DNA of 64,000 nucleotides from Bordetella petrii (GTDB lineage: Bacteria; Pseudomonadota; Gammaproteobacteria; Burkholderiales; Burkholderiaceae_B): the NCBI GenBank assembly GCA_017745595.1, contig WMBV01000030.1, positions 1 to 64,000 of the forward strand. The letters are read 5' to 3'. Numbering within the stretch: position 1 is the stretch's first letter; each line of letters begins with the position of its first letter. Made by a program: the position numbers and the translations under genes. Positions 26,210-34,572 of this stretch are shown in pieces. Below the pieces are notes generated by a model. It searched no databases. It worked only from the letters and a program-made list of their open reading frames with translations, and was not told the DNA's origin.

Positions 26210-26566
26210 GTCGGGGCTCCGCAAGTCAGTACAGGCCTTCTACTGTACCGCGCGCCGGCAGGCGCCGGGGCGGCAGGCGCAGGATCGCGACAGAGGGCGG
26301 ACGCAGTGGATCGGTTCGCTCATATTCACATCAGTGCTCAATTGAGGTTAAATGACACACATTTTCATCCATCAGCCCCGCCTACCGTATCGTCCGGCTC
26401 GTTACGCCGATTCACCCCCCACCGCCACGAACCGGGTGCTGGCCGTACCCGGCCATGGCACGGCCCGCATCCCGGCTTCCGCTTCACACCCAAGCAATCC
26501 GCGTGCCGCAGCATCCCAGGGGGCGGCATGCCCGCCGCATTTTGTTCCTTCATCCGCAAGGGAATC
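26210..26566. other. Divergent intergenic region between the META lipoprotein and the T6SS-side regulator
   Basis: This 357-base spacer holds no gene I can support. Near the lipoprotein start is the inverted repeat GTACAG-N8-CTGTAC (26229-26248), a possible operator. A T/A-richer patch at 26321-26370 (CATATTCACATCAGTGCTCA, TTGAGGTTAAATGA) is the best place for a plus-strand promoter for the regulator, though no good -35/-10 pair is evident. The regulator leader would be about 200 bases. Confidence 0.4.
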
Positions 26567-27364
26567 ATGAACAAATCGTTGGATGTCCTCTTTCTTGCCG
26601 GGGACGACTCCGCCCAGCCACCGCAGATCGCCGACCTGATACAGCTGGGATACAAGGTTCATCGCTATACCGAACTGGCCGAACTCTATACGCACGTGTC
26701 CCGCCACGCCGTGTCGCTGATCGCCCTGACCGGCGCGCTACCCAAAATCCATATCGCCACCGCGCAGTTGCGCGCCATGCGAAACGCGCTGGGCATCATC
26801 GTGCTGGCAACCTACACCGACAGCGAGGCGCGCGTGCGCACCCTGCTGTGCGGCGCGGATGCCTGCCTGGACCTGGGCGCCAGCGGCCTCGAACTGGCCG
26901 CGGTATTCCAGTCGCTGCTGCGCCGCGTCGCCGAGATTCTCCCCGCATGCGATGCCGCGGCCCCCGTGGCGGCGCCCTCCGAAGGCGGCCCGGCCGAGCC
27001 CGAGCCGCCCACGCCCGCCGCGTGGCGGCTGGCCAGCAAAGGCTGGACCCTGATCGCGCCCGCCGGCCAGGAACTGGCCCTGACCACCGCGGAACGCAGC
27101 TTCCTGCAACGCCTGGTGCGCGCGCCCGATAAAAAAGTCAGCCGCGACACGCTCATTCTCGATGGCGTCCAGTCGGGCGAGGTCGCCGACAACGAACGGC
27201 GCGGCCGCTTCATCGACGTCATGATCAGCCGCATGCGCCGCAAGGCGGCCGGCCATCATATGCGACTGCCCATCAAGGCCGTGCACGGCTGGGGCTACAT
27301 GTTCACCGCCGACGTCGCCGAAGAAGCCAGCGCGCTCGACGATGGCAGCGCTACCAAACCGTGA
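26567..27364 (+). CDS. Atypical OmpR-type response regulator beside the T6SS locus
   Basis: The 265-residue protein has a receiver-like fold at residues 1-120 and an OmpR/PhoB winged-helix domain at about 150-250 (LALTTAERSFLQRLVRAPDK, ISRMRRKA, IKAVHGWGYMF). The receiver has lost key residues: the region where the phosphoacceptor Asp should be reads SLIALTGALP (50-59), and the Lys expected in the last loop is missing (GADACLDLGAS). An acidic pair remains near the N-terminus (GDDS). It therefore probably acts without phosphorylation. No histidine kinase is adjacent. It is convergent with the last gene of the T6SS run, and may be its regulator (inference from position). Start 26567 follows AAGGGAATC. 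Confidence 0.8.
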   Translation: MNKSLDVLFLAGDDSAQPPQIADLIQLGYKVHRYTELAELYTHVSRHAVSLIALTGALPKIHIATAQLRAMRNALGIIVLATYTDSEARVRTLLCGADACLDLGASGLELAAVFQSLLRRVAEILPACDAAAPVAAPSEGGPAEPEPPTPAAWRLASKGWTLIAPAGQELALTTAERSFLQRLVRAPDKKVSRDTLILDGVQSGEVADNERRGRFIDVMISRMRRKAAGHHMRLPIKAVHGWGYMFTADVAEEASALDDGSATKP

Positions 27365-27393
27365 ATGCCAGGGGCCGCCGGAGCCCGGCGGCC

Positions 27394-28875
27394 CTATTCG
27401 AAAACGTGCGAGATCGAGGCCGAGCCGCCGGCGCTGACATTCACCGTGGTATGGAAATCGGGCGCGGCGGGGTTGCGGATGGTGACCCGGTGGCGCCCCG
27501 GCGATAGCGTCAGCTGGCTCAATGGCGGGCTGATGCCGCGCGAGCGGTCGTCGACGAACACCTCGCCCCAGGGGCGCACATGGACACGCACCGCCACCGC
27601 CGCGGGCGGCGCTTCGGCCGCGGGCTCGGTGGCCTGCGCCTCGGGCGGCGCGGCAGCCGCCGGCGCATCGCCCGCCGCGGCCGGATCGCCGGCCGTCGCC
27701 GCTACGCCCGCGGCCTGGCCGTCCGTCGCGGCATCGGCGGGCGCGGCATCGGCCGCAGCGCCCGGTCCGGCGGCGGCGCCCGCCTCGGCCGGCGCTCCGG
27801 CCGCGGCATCCGGGCCGTCCGGCGGCGTCGCGCCGCCTTCTGGTGCTGGAGCCGGCTCGGCCGGCGGCACGGCGGGCACCGGCGCCGCGCCGTTCGATAG
27901 ATCCGGCGCCGTCGGCGCGGCGGGCGCGGCGGGTGTGGGTGCGGCTTCGCCCACCGCCCCGCCGTCCGGCGCTTGCGGCCCGGCCGGCGCCGGGCTGGCC
28001 GGGCTGGCGGCGCGCGGCGCGCCCAGTTCCGACAGCGCGGGCGGAGTGGGCACCGGGGCCTGCGGTTGCGCCGCCGGGGGCGGCGCGGGCGGCGGAGGCT
28101 CGGGACGCGTCGCCTGCGAACCCGGCGCGCCGGGCCGCAGCCACAAATACACCGCGAACGCCACGGCCGCCAACACGCCCAGCAGCACCAGCAGCGGCAC
28201 GCGCGGACCCGGTGCCGGCTTGGCGGCCGGCGCCACGGGCGGCAGCTCGGGCTGGGGAGCCGCCGCGGCGGGCACCGGCTCGGCGGCCGGCGGCGTGGCG
28301 GCGGCCAAGCCGAAAACCTGCGCGAACGCAGCCATGTCCGCCGGACGCGCGGTATGCGTCATCGACAGACCGCGATCCACCGCCTGCAAAAATTCGGGGT
28401 CATAGGCCCCCAGGTCGCGCCCGGCCAGCGGCGCATAGGTATCTTTCACGCAGCGGGCCAGCGCGCCCGGCGGCGCGGCGCCCACCACCAGGGCATGGGC
28501 GACCGCGCTCAAGGCATAGGCATCGGTCCAGGGCCCGCAGGGCTTGTCGGGGTCGTCGGTATATTGCTCGAATGCCGCGTAGCCCTCGAACCGCGCCGCG
28601 CCCTCGGCGTCGGCGGCCGGCATCAGCGGCGGCACCAGCAGATGCGCCTGCCCCGTGGAATCCAGCCCGACGGTGCTCAGGGCCACGGCGCCGTGCGCGC
28701 GGCCCTGCGCGTGCACCTCGGCCAGTTGCCCGGCCACGTCCGCCAGCACGCGGCGGATCCGTGCCTGCGGCACGCCGCCGCTGGCGGCCGCCGCGATCGC
28801 GCTCAGCGGCCGATGGGCGGGCCCGGCGCCGGCGGCCCCATCGCGGTTCGGCAAGGTAACGGAAGATGCACTCAT
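27394..28875 (-). CDS. T6SS-linked pseudokinase with membrane segment and C-terminal PEGA domain
   Basis: The 493-residue protein has a cytoplasmic C-lobe-like kinase remnant at residues 38-190, one membrane segment at 226-246 (VPLLVLLGVLAAVAFAVYLWL), a Pro/Ala-rich periplasmic linker of about 165 residues and a PEGA-like beta domain at about 420-493 (VHVRPWGEVFVDDRSRGISP). The kinase part keeps helix-E style LADVAGQLAEVHAQG, but the HRD motif is His61-Gly-Ala, the catalytic Lys and Asn are gone, DFG is absent, and there is no N-lobe or ATP loop. It is the last gene of tssJKLM-tagF, the place of ppkA in other systems. It is likely a scaffold or signal-sensing remnant, not a kinase. The start was set at MSASSV behind CGGAG; an upstream GTG would add six residues. 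Confidence 0.75.
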   Translation of the reverse strand: MSASSVTLPNRDGAAGAGPAHRPLSAIAAAASGGVPQARIRRVLADVAGQLAEVHAQGRAHGAVALSTVGLDSTGQAHLLVPPLMPAADAEGAARFEGYAAFEQYTDDPDKPCGPWTDAYALSAVAHALVVGAAPPGALARCVKDTYAPLAGRDLGAYDPEFLQAVDRGLSMTHTARPADMAAFAQVFGLAAATPPAAEPVPAAAAPQPELPPVAPAAKPAPGPRVPLLVLLGVLAAVAFAVYLWLRPGAPGSQATRPEPPPPAPPPAAQPQAPVPTPPALSELGAPRAASPASPAPAGPQAPDGGAVGEAAPTPAAPAAPTAPDLSNGAAPVPAVPPAEPAPAPEGGATPPDGPDAAAGAPAEAGAAAGPGAAADAAPADAATDGQAAGVAATAGDPAAAGDAPAAAAPPEAQATEPAAEAPPAAVAVRVHVRPWGEVFVDDRSRGISPPLSQLTLSPGRHRVTIRNPAAPDFHTTVNVSAGGSASISHVFE

Positions 28876-28924
28876 ACTAGGAACTCCGGGCACATAAGAA
28901 AGGCTGGACCGGCGGGGCGCGGCG

Positions 28925-29629
28925 CTAGCGCCACGCCGGCAGCGACACGAACAAGCGGGTGAACAGCGCGGCGTTCAAAGAGCCGCCGTGCACATAAGTT
29001 TGCAGCGCCGCGCCATCGACCTGATTGGTCCACCAGTAGCTGGTGTGCGAACTGGGGTTGAAGCAGAACGGCAGGTCGGGCCAGGCCGCCAGGCGGCGCG
29101 CTGCCACCGGCTCGGCGCTGCTTTCCAGCCCGGCGTTCAGAATGTCCATGATGTCGCTGCCGCTGGAACGCTCGACCGGCGGCAGCGCGCTCGGCACGCG
29201 GATATCTTGCAGTTCGCGGTCGAACTGTTCGGCCGCGCAGCCGTGGCGCACCGCCGCCAGCATGCTGGCGCCGATCCGCCGGTAGTAGTCGGTGGCGCCG
29301 TCGAGCATGCTGCTGTCATAGGCGTCGGGCTCGATAGCCATGACCACGCACAGCGGATAACCGCGCCCCACCCGGTCGCGGCTGGGCGCGATGCAGCCCA
29401 GCTGCGCCCCCTTGCCGCTGGGCCCGGCCGGAATGGCGAAGTTCCAGATCGGCGCGTGGGCAAAACTGCGCGCGGCGCTGTCGTCGGGCGCCTGCTTCAG
29501 CGCCGCCAGCCCGTACTGCAGCCAGCGGTCCCACCAGGCGATCAACTCGCGCGGCAGACGGCGATGCACGAAATCCCCCGCGGCGGGAATCTTGCCGTAC
29601 CACCCCAACTTCTCCGTTGCATCGTCCAT
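28925..29629 (-). CDS. tagF: Type VI secretion accessory protein TagF (ImpM family)
   Basis: The 234-residue protein begins with the family hallmark GWYGKIPAAGDFVHRRLP and has WWDRWLQ, WNFAIPAG, GCIAPSRDRVGRGYPLCV and a closing SYWWTNQ. TagF is a cytoplasmic post-translational repressor of type VI secretion that in Pseudomonas and Agrobacterium interacts with Fha. Its presence fits the fha gene in the locus; it is not fused to a PppA phosphatase as in Agrobacterium. It lies 33 bases after tssM. Confidence 0.93.
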   Translation of the reverse strand: MDDATEKLGWYGKIPAAGDFVHRRLPRELIAWWDRWLQYGLAALKQAPDDSAARSFAHAPIWNFAIPAGPSGKGAQLGCIAPSRDRVGRGYPLCVVMAIEPDAYDSSMLDGATDYYRRIGASMLAAVRHGCAAEQFDRELQDIRVPSALPPVERSSGSDIMDILNAGLESSAEPVAARRLAAWPDLPFCFNPSSHTSYWWTNQVDGAALQTYVHGGSLNAALFTRLFVSLPAWR

Positions 29630-29662
29630 GACGTATCCTGTCTGGGCTCGGGGCCAGGGGCC

Positions 29663-32600
29663 CTAGCGGCCGGGGCAGGAAAAACCCTGCATCTCGGCAA
29701 GATGGAAAGGACTTTTCACGCTGCTGGCGGTAATTTCCAGCACCACTTTGCGGCCGTTGATATCGAAGGTCGCGATCGTGATCTCGGGCGACGCGCCGCG
29801 CCGCAACTGCGCCTTGTCCAGCAGACGATTCAGCGCCCAGGGCCCCGACGCCGACAGCCCCGCCGGCCCGGTCTGCGGCGTAAGTTCGATACGCGCCTGG
29901 TTGGTGCCGCGCGGCCCCGGCCACTGCACGTTGGTGGCGACCTGCGGGCCATGCGCGTAGCGCACGGTCTGGCCGTCCACGTCCAGCACGAACTGAGTGA
30001 TGCGGGCATCCATTTCCAGCGGCCGGATCGCCACGCGATATGACGGCAGGGCCTCGCCCGCGGTGAAATACACATCGCGGATGACGCCGGCGCGCTGGAA
30101 CGAGTCCAGGTAGGCGGCCTTGTCGCCCTGCTGCCCGTCGATACCCGGCTTGAAGCGCCAGCGCGACCCGGACACGTCGATCTGGGTGGCCAGGTGTTTC
30201 TGGAAAAAATCATCCATCATGCCGTTGGGCCCGAACAAGCGCGCCATGTCGTTGGGCGCCACGTCGCGCGACGAGCTGCTGGAAAACGGATAGCGGCCCG
30301 CGATCGACTGGCGGCAGAACACGCCTATCGTGGCCGTCACGGTGTCGCCCATGCGCTCGCGCGTGGCTTCGGATATTTCGCCCGAGGCCTTCACCGACAA
30401 GGTATTGAGCAGCTCGCGCAGCGGCTCGGGCAGGCGCCCCGCCTCGGCGCGCAGCTTGGTCACCACATCCGAGCCCGGCGCCGGGCTGGCGCTGCGCAGC
30501 GCCGCGTCGGCGGCGGTCAGGTACGTATACAGCTCGTTGATCAAGCCCGTGGTGGCCGCGATGGCGGGCGGCGTGCCCTGCCCCTCGCTTTGCGCCAGGC
30601 GCCGGTAGGGTTCGAAATGCAGGTCGACGATGCGCTCCAGCTTTTCGTCCGACGCATCCGCGCGTACCGCCGCGCTGGGCCCGGTGGGCCCGAACATCTG
30701 CTCCAGCGCTTCGCGCGTGCTGCTGACGCGGTTGCGCGCCTGGTCCATCAGCGACTGTCCGTCGCCGGTATCGCGCAGCAGCGACGTTTCGCGCGCCACG
30801 CCCTGCACCAGCTTCACCAGCGGCGACTCGGGCGCCGACAGGGTGCGCGCCATCTGTATGTTCTGCAGCAGCGACGTGGTGGGCGCCAATTGCAGGTCGT
30901 TCAGGTAGCCGTCCCACTGCGCGACATAGTCGTTCATGTACAGCCGCTTGATATCTACGATCAGCTGCTGCTGGGCCCGCTGATCCAGGACGCCCGGCGC
31001 CTCGATGTTGAGTACCCACGCATCGTCCTGCCGCAGCAGGTCGGCCACGCGGGTGACGCGCTGGTTGAACACCTTCCAGTAGCCATCGTAGCTGTACAGC
31101 GACGGAATGCCCTGCGTCAGGGGCTTGCCGCTCTTGCGCACGAACACCGCGCTGGCCTGCGGCCCGCCCAGCGTGATGGCGGTCTGCTCGGGGCCCTGCT
31201 CGGTATTGGCCAGCATGCGGCGCAAGCGGCTGTAGGCGCGCTGCGCCAGCGTGTAGCGGGCCAGCCGGTCGCGCGCCTCTTGGACCAGGTCGTCGTCGCG
31301 CGGGAACGGCGACGACAGCACGCGGCCCTGCACCAGGTTGCGCAGATGCAGCGACATCAGGTCGTACTGGCGGCGCGTATAGCCTTCGGGCAGGGTCTTC
31401 TGCATGTCGGACAGCAGCCAGGCATGCATGAACTCGGCGTCGTAGTGGTCGGCCTCGTACAGCATCAAATAAGCGCGCAGCGATTCGTACGAGAACTCCA
31501 GGTCGTCGGGCGCGGCGGTACGCAGCGCCGTCTCGATCCGCCGCGCGATCTGCGGCAGCAGCACTTGTTCCAGGGTGTCGCGGTACACGCCCTGCGCGGC
31601 CGCCTGCATCTTCTGCCCCTGGTACAGGCCGAACTGGTAGTTCAGGGGCGGCTCGTCCAGTTCGAAATTGGCGTGCCGCGGCAAATACCACAGGCTGTCC
31701 AGGAACGGCATCAGGCCCAGCACGTCGCCGGCGCGCGTAATCTTGATGTCGCGGCCCAGCTTTTCCACGGTGGGCACGCGGCGCGATACCTCGGCCACGT
31801 AGGTCTTGTTGTTGCGATAACTGACCACCCAGCCCACCACCATGGCCACCAGCAGCGCGGCGATCAGGCCGTAGCCGGCCCAGTGCAGGCGCCGGTAGCG
31901 GCGTTCCCAGCGCAGGTTGCGCCCCGCCAGGCCGGCCTCGCGGAAAATCACATCCTGCAGCAGGCCCTTCAAGAAATAGCTGCGCCCCTCGCTCTCGCCC
32001 GGCGTGCTGGCCGCCGGCGCGGGCCCGCCATCGATGCGCAGGTAGCGCTTCAGGTGGCCCGTGACCTGGTCGAAGGTTTCACCGCCCTGCGTGCCGCTGG
32101 TGAAGTACACGCCGCGCGGCACCAGGCGCGCCTCGTACTTCGACGTGGCGAACACATCGCTCAGGAAGTGGCCCAGCACCGCCTGCAGGCCGGCGAACTG
32201 CTGCGGCAGCATGTAAGCCAGCGCGCGGCGCGAGGGGTCGGTTTCGGCCGCCAGCACTTCGGGCAGCGCGTCGTCCAGGCGGCGCTGCAGCAGGCGGTAT
32301 TCGGCATGGAAGGCCTCGTACAGGTCGAAGTCGGCTTCCTGCGTGCGCGTATAGGGCAAGGTAAAGCCCCATACCTGCGACAGGTCTTCGCGGTTGAACG
32401 ACGCAAAATACTCTTCGAACCCCGACAGCAGGTCGGCCTTGGTCACCAGCACATACACGGGGAACTGGATGCCCAGCTGTTCGCGCAGCTCCTGCAGCCG
32501 GCGCCGCAATACCGCCGCATGCTGCACGCGCTCGGCATCCGAAGACGCCAGCAGGTCTTCCACGCTGACCGTCAGCATGGCGCCATTGATGGGCTGGCGT

Positions 32601-33274
32601 CCGCGGTACTTCGACAGCAGCCGCAAGAAGCCCTTCCATTCTTCTTCGTCGCCCGTGGCGTCGCTTTCGTGCGTGGTGTAGCGGCCGGCCGTGTCCAGCA
32701 GCACCGCGTCGTCGGTAAACCACCAGTCGCAATTGCGCGTGCCGCCCACGCCGCGCAGGGCCACCTTGCCGAAACGGTCCGCCAGCGGGAAATTCAGCCC
32801 GGAATTCACCAGCGCCGTGGTCTTGCCCGCCCCCGGCGCGCCGATGATCACGTACCAGGGCAGCTGGTACAGGTACTGCTTCGAGAAGCGGTCCAGCGAC
32901 AGGCGCCGCTTGCTGCCTTCGAAGCGCGTCTTGCGCAGCAGCTCCACGGCTTCGTTGAAGCGCTCTTCGAGCTGGCGGATCTCGGGGTTGCCGGGCTCGG
33001 GCTCGACCTTCTTCTTGGCCGCGGGCTTGCGCAGCTGGCCCAGCAACTGCGCGTTCAGGCGGCCTTCGCGCCATTTGCGCCACAGCACCCGCAGCAGCCA
33101 CAGGCCGAACAGCACGGCGATGACGATGATGCGCGTCGTCTCGCTTTCCAGCGGCCGGGTCGAGCCGATGGCCAGCAGCGGCCCCGCGATCCAGATCAAC
33201 AGCGCCAGGGCCACCAGGCCCAGGAAATTCCACAGCCCCCGGCTGAACAAGAAACCGAATACGTTATGGATCAT
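29663..33274 (-). CDS. tssM: Type VI secretion membrane complex subunit TssM (IcmF)
   Basis: This 1203-residue inner-membrane protein has two N-terminal membrane segments (residues 12-37 and 48-66), a cytoplasmic GTPase-like domain with Walker A GAPGAGKT (145-152) and DTAGRYTT, a third segment near residue 470 (YGLIAALLVAMVVGWVVSY), and a large periplasmic part with the ImcF-related and C-terminal beta domains that contact TssJ. Length and order are full. The Walker motif is intact, unlike in some TssM proteins. Start overlaps the tssL stop by four bases. Confidence 0.97.
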   Translation of the reverse strand: MIHNVFGFLFSRGLWNFLGLVALALLIWIAGPLLAIGSTRPLESETTRIIVIAVLFGLWLLRVLWRKWREGRLNAQLLGQLRKPAAKKKVEPEPGNPEIRQLEERFNEAVELLRKTRFEGSKRRLSLDRFSKQYLYQLPWYVIIGAPGAGKTTALVNSGLNFPLADRFGKVALRGVGGTRNCDWWFTDDAVLLDTAGRYTTHESDATGDEEEWKGFLRLLSKYRGRQPINGAMLTVSVEDLLASSDAERVQHAAVLRRRLQELREQLGIQFPVYVLVTKADLLSGFEEYFASFNREDLSQVWGFTLPYTRTQEADFDLYEAFHAEYRLLQRRLDDALPEVLAAETDPSRRALAYMLPQQFAGLQAVLGHFLSDVFATSKYEARLVPRGVYFTSGTQGGETFDQVTGHLKRYLRIDGGPAPAASTPGESEGRSYFLKGLLQDVIFREAGLAGRNLRWERRYRRLHWAGYGLIAALLVAMVVGWVVSYRNNKTYVAEVSRRVPTVEKLGRDIKITRAGDVLGLMPFLDSLWYLPRHANFELDEPPLNYQFGLYQGQKMQAAAQGVYRDTLEQVLLPQIARRIETALRTAAPDDLEFSYESLRAYLMLYEADHYDAEFMHAWLLSDMQKTLPEGYTRRQYDLMSLHLRNLVQGRVLSSPFPRDDDLVQEARDRLARYTLAQRAYSRLRRMLANTEQGPEQTAITLGGPQASAVFVRKSGKPLTQGIPSLYSYDGYWKVFNQRVTRVADLLRQDDAWVLNIEAPGVLDQRAQQQLIVDIKRLYMNDYVAQWDGYLNDLQLAPTTSLLQNIQMARTLSAPESPLVKLVQGVARETSLLRDTGDGQSLMDQARNRVSSTREALEQMFGPTGPSAAVRADASDEKLERIVDLHFEPYRRLAQSEGQGTPPAIAATTGLINELYTYLTAADAALRSASPAPGSDVVTKLRAEAGRLPEPLRELLNTLSVKASGEISEATRERMGDTVTATIGVFCRQSIAGRYPFSSSSSRDVAPNDMARLFGPNGMMDDFFQKHLATQIDVSGSRWRFKPGIDGQQGDKAAYLDSFQRAGVIRDVYFTAGEALPSYRVAIRPLEMDARITQFVLDVDGQTVRYAHGPQVATNVQWPGPRGTNQARIELTPQTGPAGLSASGPWALNRLLDKAQLRRGASPEITIATFDINGRKVVLEITASSVKSPFHLAEMQGFSCPGR

Positions 33275-34554
33275 TGGCGCGCACCTTCGACCGTCTCTTC
33301 CCGAGGCACCGGCGGCACCATCAGCGTGATTTCGACGCGGCGGTTGCGCGACCGCCCCGCCGCCGTATCGTTCGGCGCCACCGGATCGGCATCGCCGCGC
33401 CCTTCGGCGCGCACCCGCTGCGGGTTATCCAGGCGCCCTTCCAGCAATTCCTTGACGGCATCGGCGCGCGCTTGCGACAAGTGCCAGTTCGACGGATAGC
33501 GCGCGCCGCGCATCGGGATGTTGTCGGTATAACCGCGCACCAGAATGTTGCCCTGGGTCTCGCGCAAGGCATCGGCCACGCGCGACAGCACCGGCAGGTA
33601 TTGTTCGCGCACCCCAGCCGAGCCGGACTCGAACAGGCCGTCTCCGCGCAGCACCACCACGCTGCGGTCGACCTCGTCGCGCACCGTGACCAGGTCGTCG
33701 CGGATCTCGGGCGCCAGGAACACCGCCAGGCGCGGCGCCGGCGCCGGCCGGCGCACGGGCGCAATCTGCACCGTGGGCGGCTTCAGCGCGCTGACCGCGG
33801 CGAACACCTCGTCGGACTGGCGGCTCAGGCTCCAGGCCAGCGCCCAGTAAATGGCCAGCGCCAGTACGGCGGCCAGCGCGCCGAACACCCACAGCGGCAC
33901 CGGCAGGCGCCGCAACTGCGTCTGGGCCGGCACGTCCTGCCAGTGCGGCGACAGGGCGCGCGGATACTCGCCGCGCGCGCCGCGCAGAATGCGCAGCAGG
34001 CGCTGGCGCAGCGTCTCGAGCTGCGAACGGCCGTTGTCCGCCACGCGGTAGCGGCCCTCGAATCCCAGCACCAGGCAGTAATACAGCAGCTCCAGCAGGT
34101 CCAGGTGCTGGCCGGGATTCTGCGACAGCTTGGCCAGCAACTGGAAGAACTTCTCGCCGCCCCAGGTTTCGTTGTGGAAGGTCACCAGCAGGCTGTGGGC
34201 CGACCACACGCCGTTGCCGCCCCACGGCGTGAGCGCGGCCGCCTCGTCCAGCGCCGTGCACAGGCAGTAGCGCGCCCCCAGAATGGTTTCGTTGGGAATC
34301 CCCGCCTGCTGGGCGCGCAATTCGAACTGCCGGATTTCGTCCAGCAAGTGTTCGCGCAGCATGGCGGGCGACGGATGCGTGGTGGTGGCGCGAATCTGCG
34401 GGATCAGGTCCAGCAGCGGATTGGCCGCCGCCACCAGCGGGTTCGAGCCGCTGATCACATATTCGTGCGGCCGCAGCCGGCTGGAAGCCGACGCGGCCCC
34501 TTCGGGTATGCCTCCGCCCAGGGGGCCGGGCAAGGCGGTATCGGAAGCGTGCAT
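33271..34554 (-). CDS. tssL: Type VI secretion membrane complex subunit TssL with C-terminal OmpA-like domain
   Basis: The 427-residue protein has a cytoplasmic DotU domain (about residues 35-215: NPLVAAANPLLDLIPQIR, CTALDEAAALTPWG, LLELLYYCLVLGFEGRYR), one membrane segment (about 221-243), and a periplasmic OmpA-like peptidoglycan-binding domain (about 290-415: LVRGYTDNIPMRG, LSQARADAVKELL, GRSRNRRVEI). This is the extended form of TssL, which anchors the complex to peptidoglycan by itself, so no TagL-type protein is needed. Confidence 0.96.
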   Translation of the reverse strand: MHASDTALPGPLGGGIPEGAASASSRLRPHEYVISGSNPLVAAANPLLDLIPQIRATTTHPSPAMLREHLLDEIRQFELRAQQAGIPNETILGARYCLCTALDEAAALTPWGGNGVWSAHSLLVTFHNETWGGEKFFQLLAKLSQNPGQHLDLLELLYYCLVLGFEGRYRVADNGRSQLETLRQRLLRILRGARGEYPRALSPHWQDVPAQTQLRRLPVPLWVFGALAAVLALAIYWALAWSLSRQSDEVFAAVSALKPPTVQIAPVRRPAPAPRLAVFLAPEIRDDLVTVRDEVDRSVVVLRGDGLFESGSAGVREQYLPVLSRVADALRETQGNILVRGYTDNIPMRGARYPSNWHLSQARADAVKELLEGRLDNPQRVRAEGRGDADPVAPNDTAAGRSRNRRVEITLMVPPVPREETVEGARQ

Positions 34555-34572
34555 GATCTCTCCGGCCCGGGC

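Noticed and set aside
30194-33499. Open frame of 1101 codons on the plus strand
   Set aside because: It runs antisense to tssM, is rich in His/Gln/Arg/Ala without any recognisable motif, and mirrors the codon pattern of the GC-rich gene below it.
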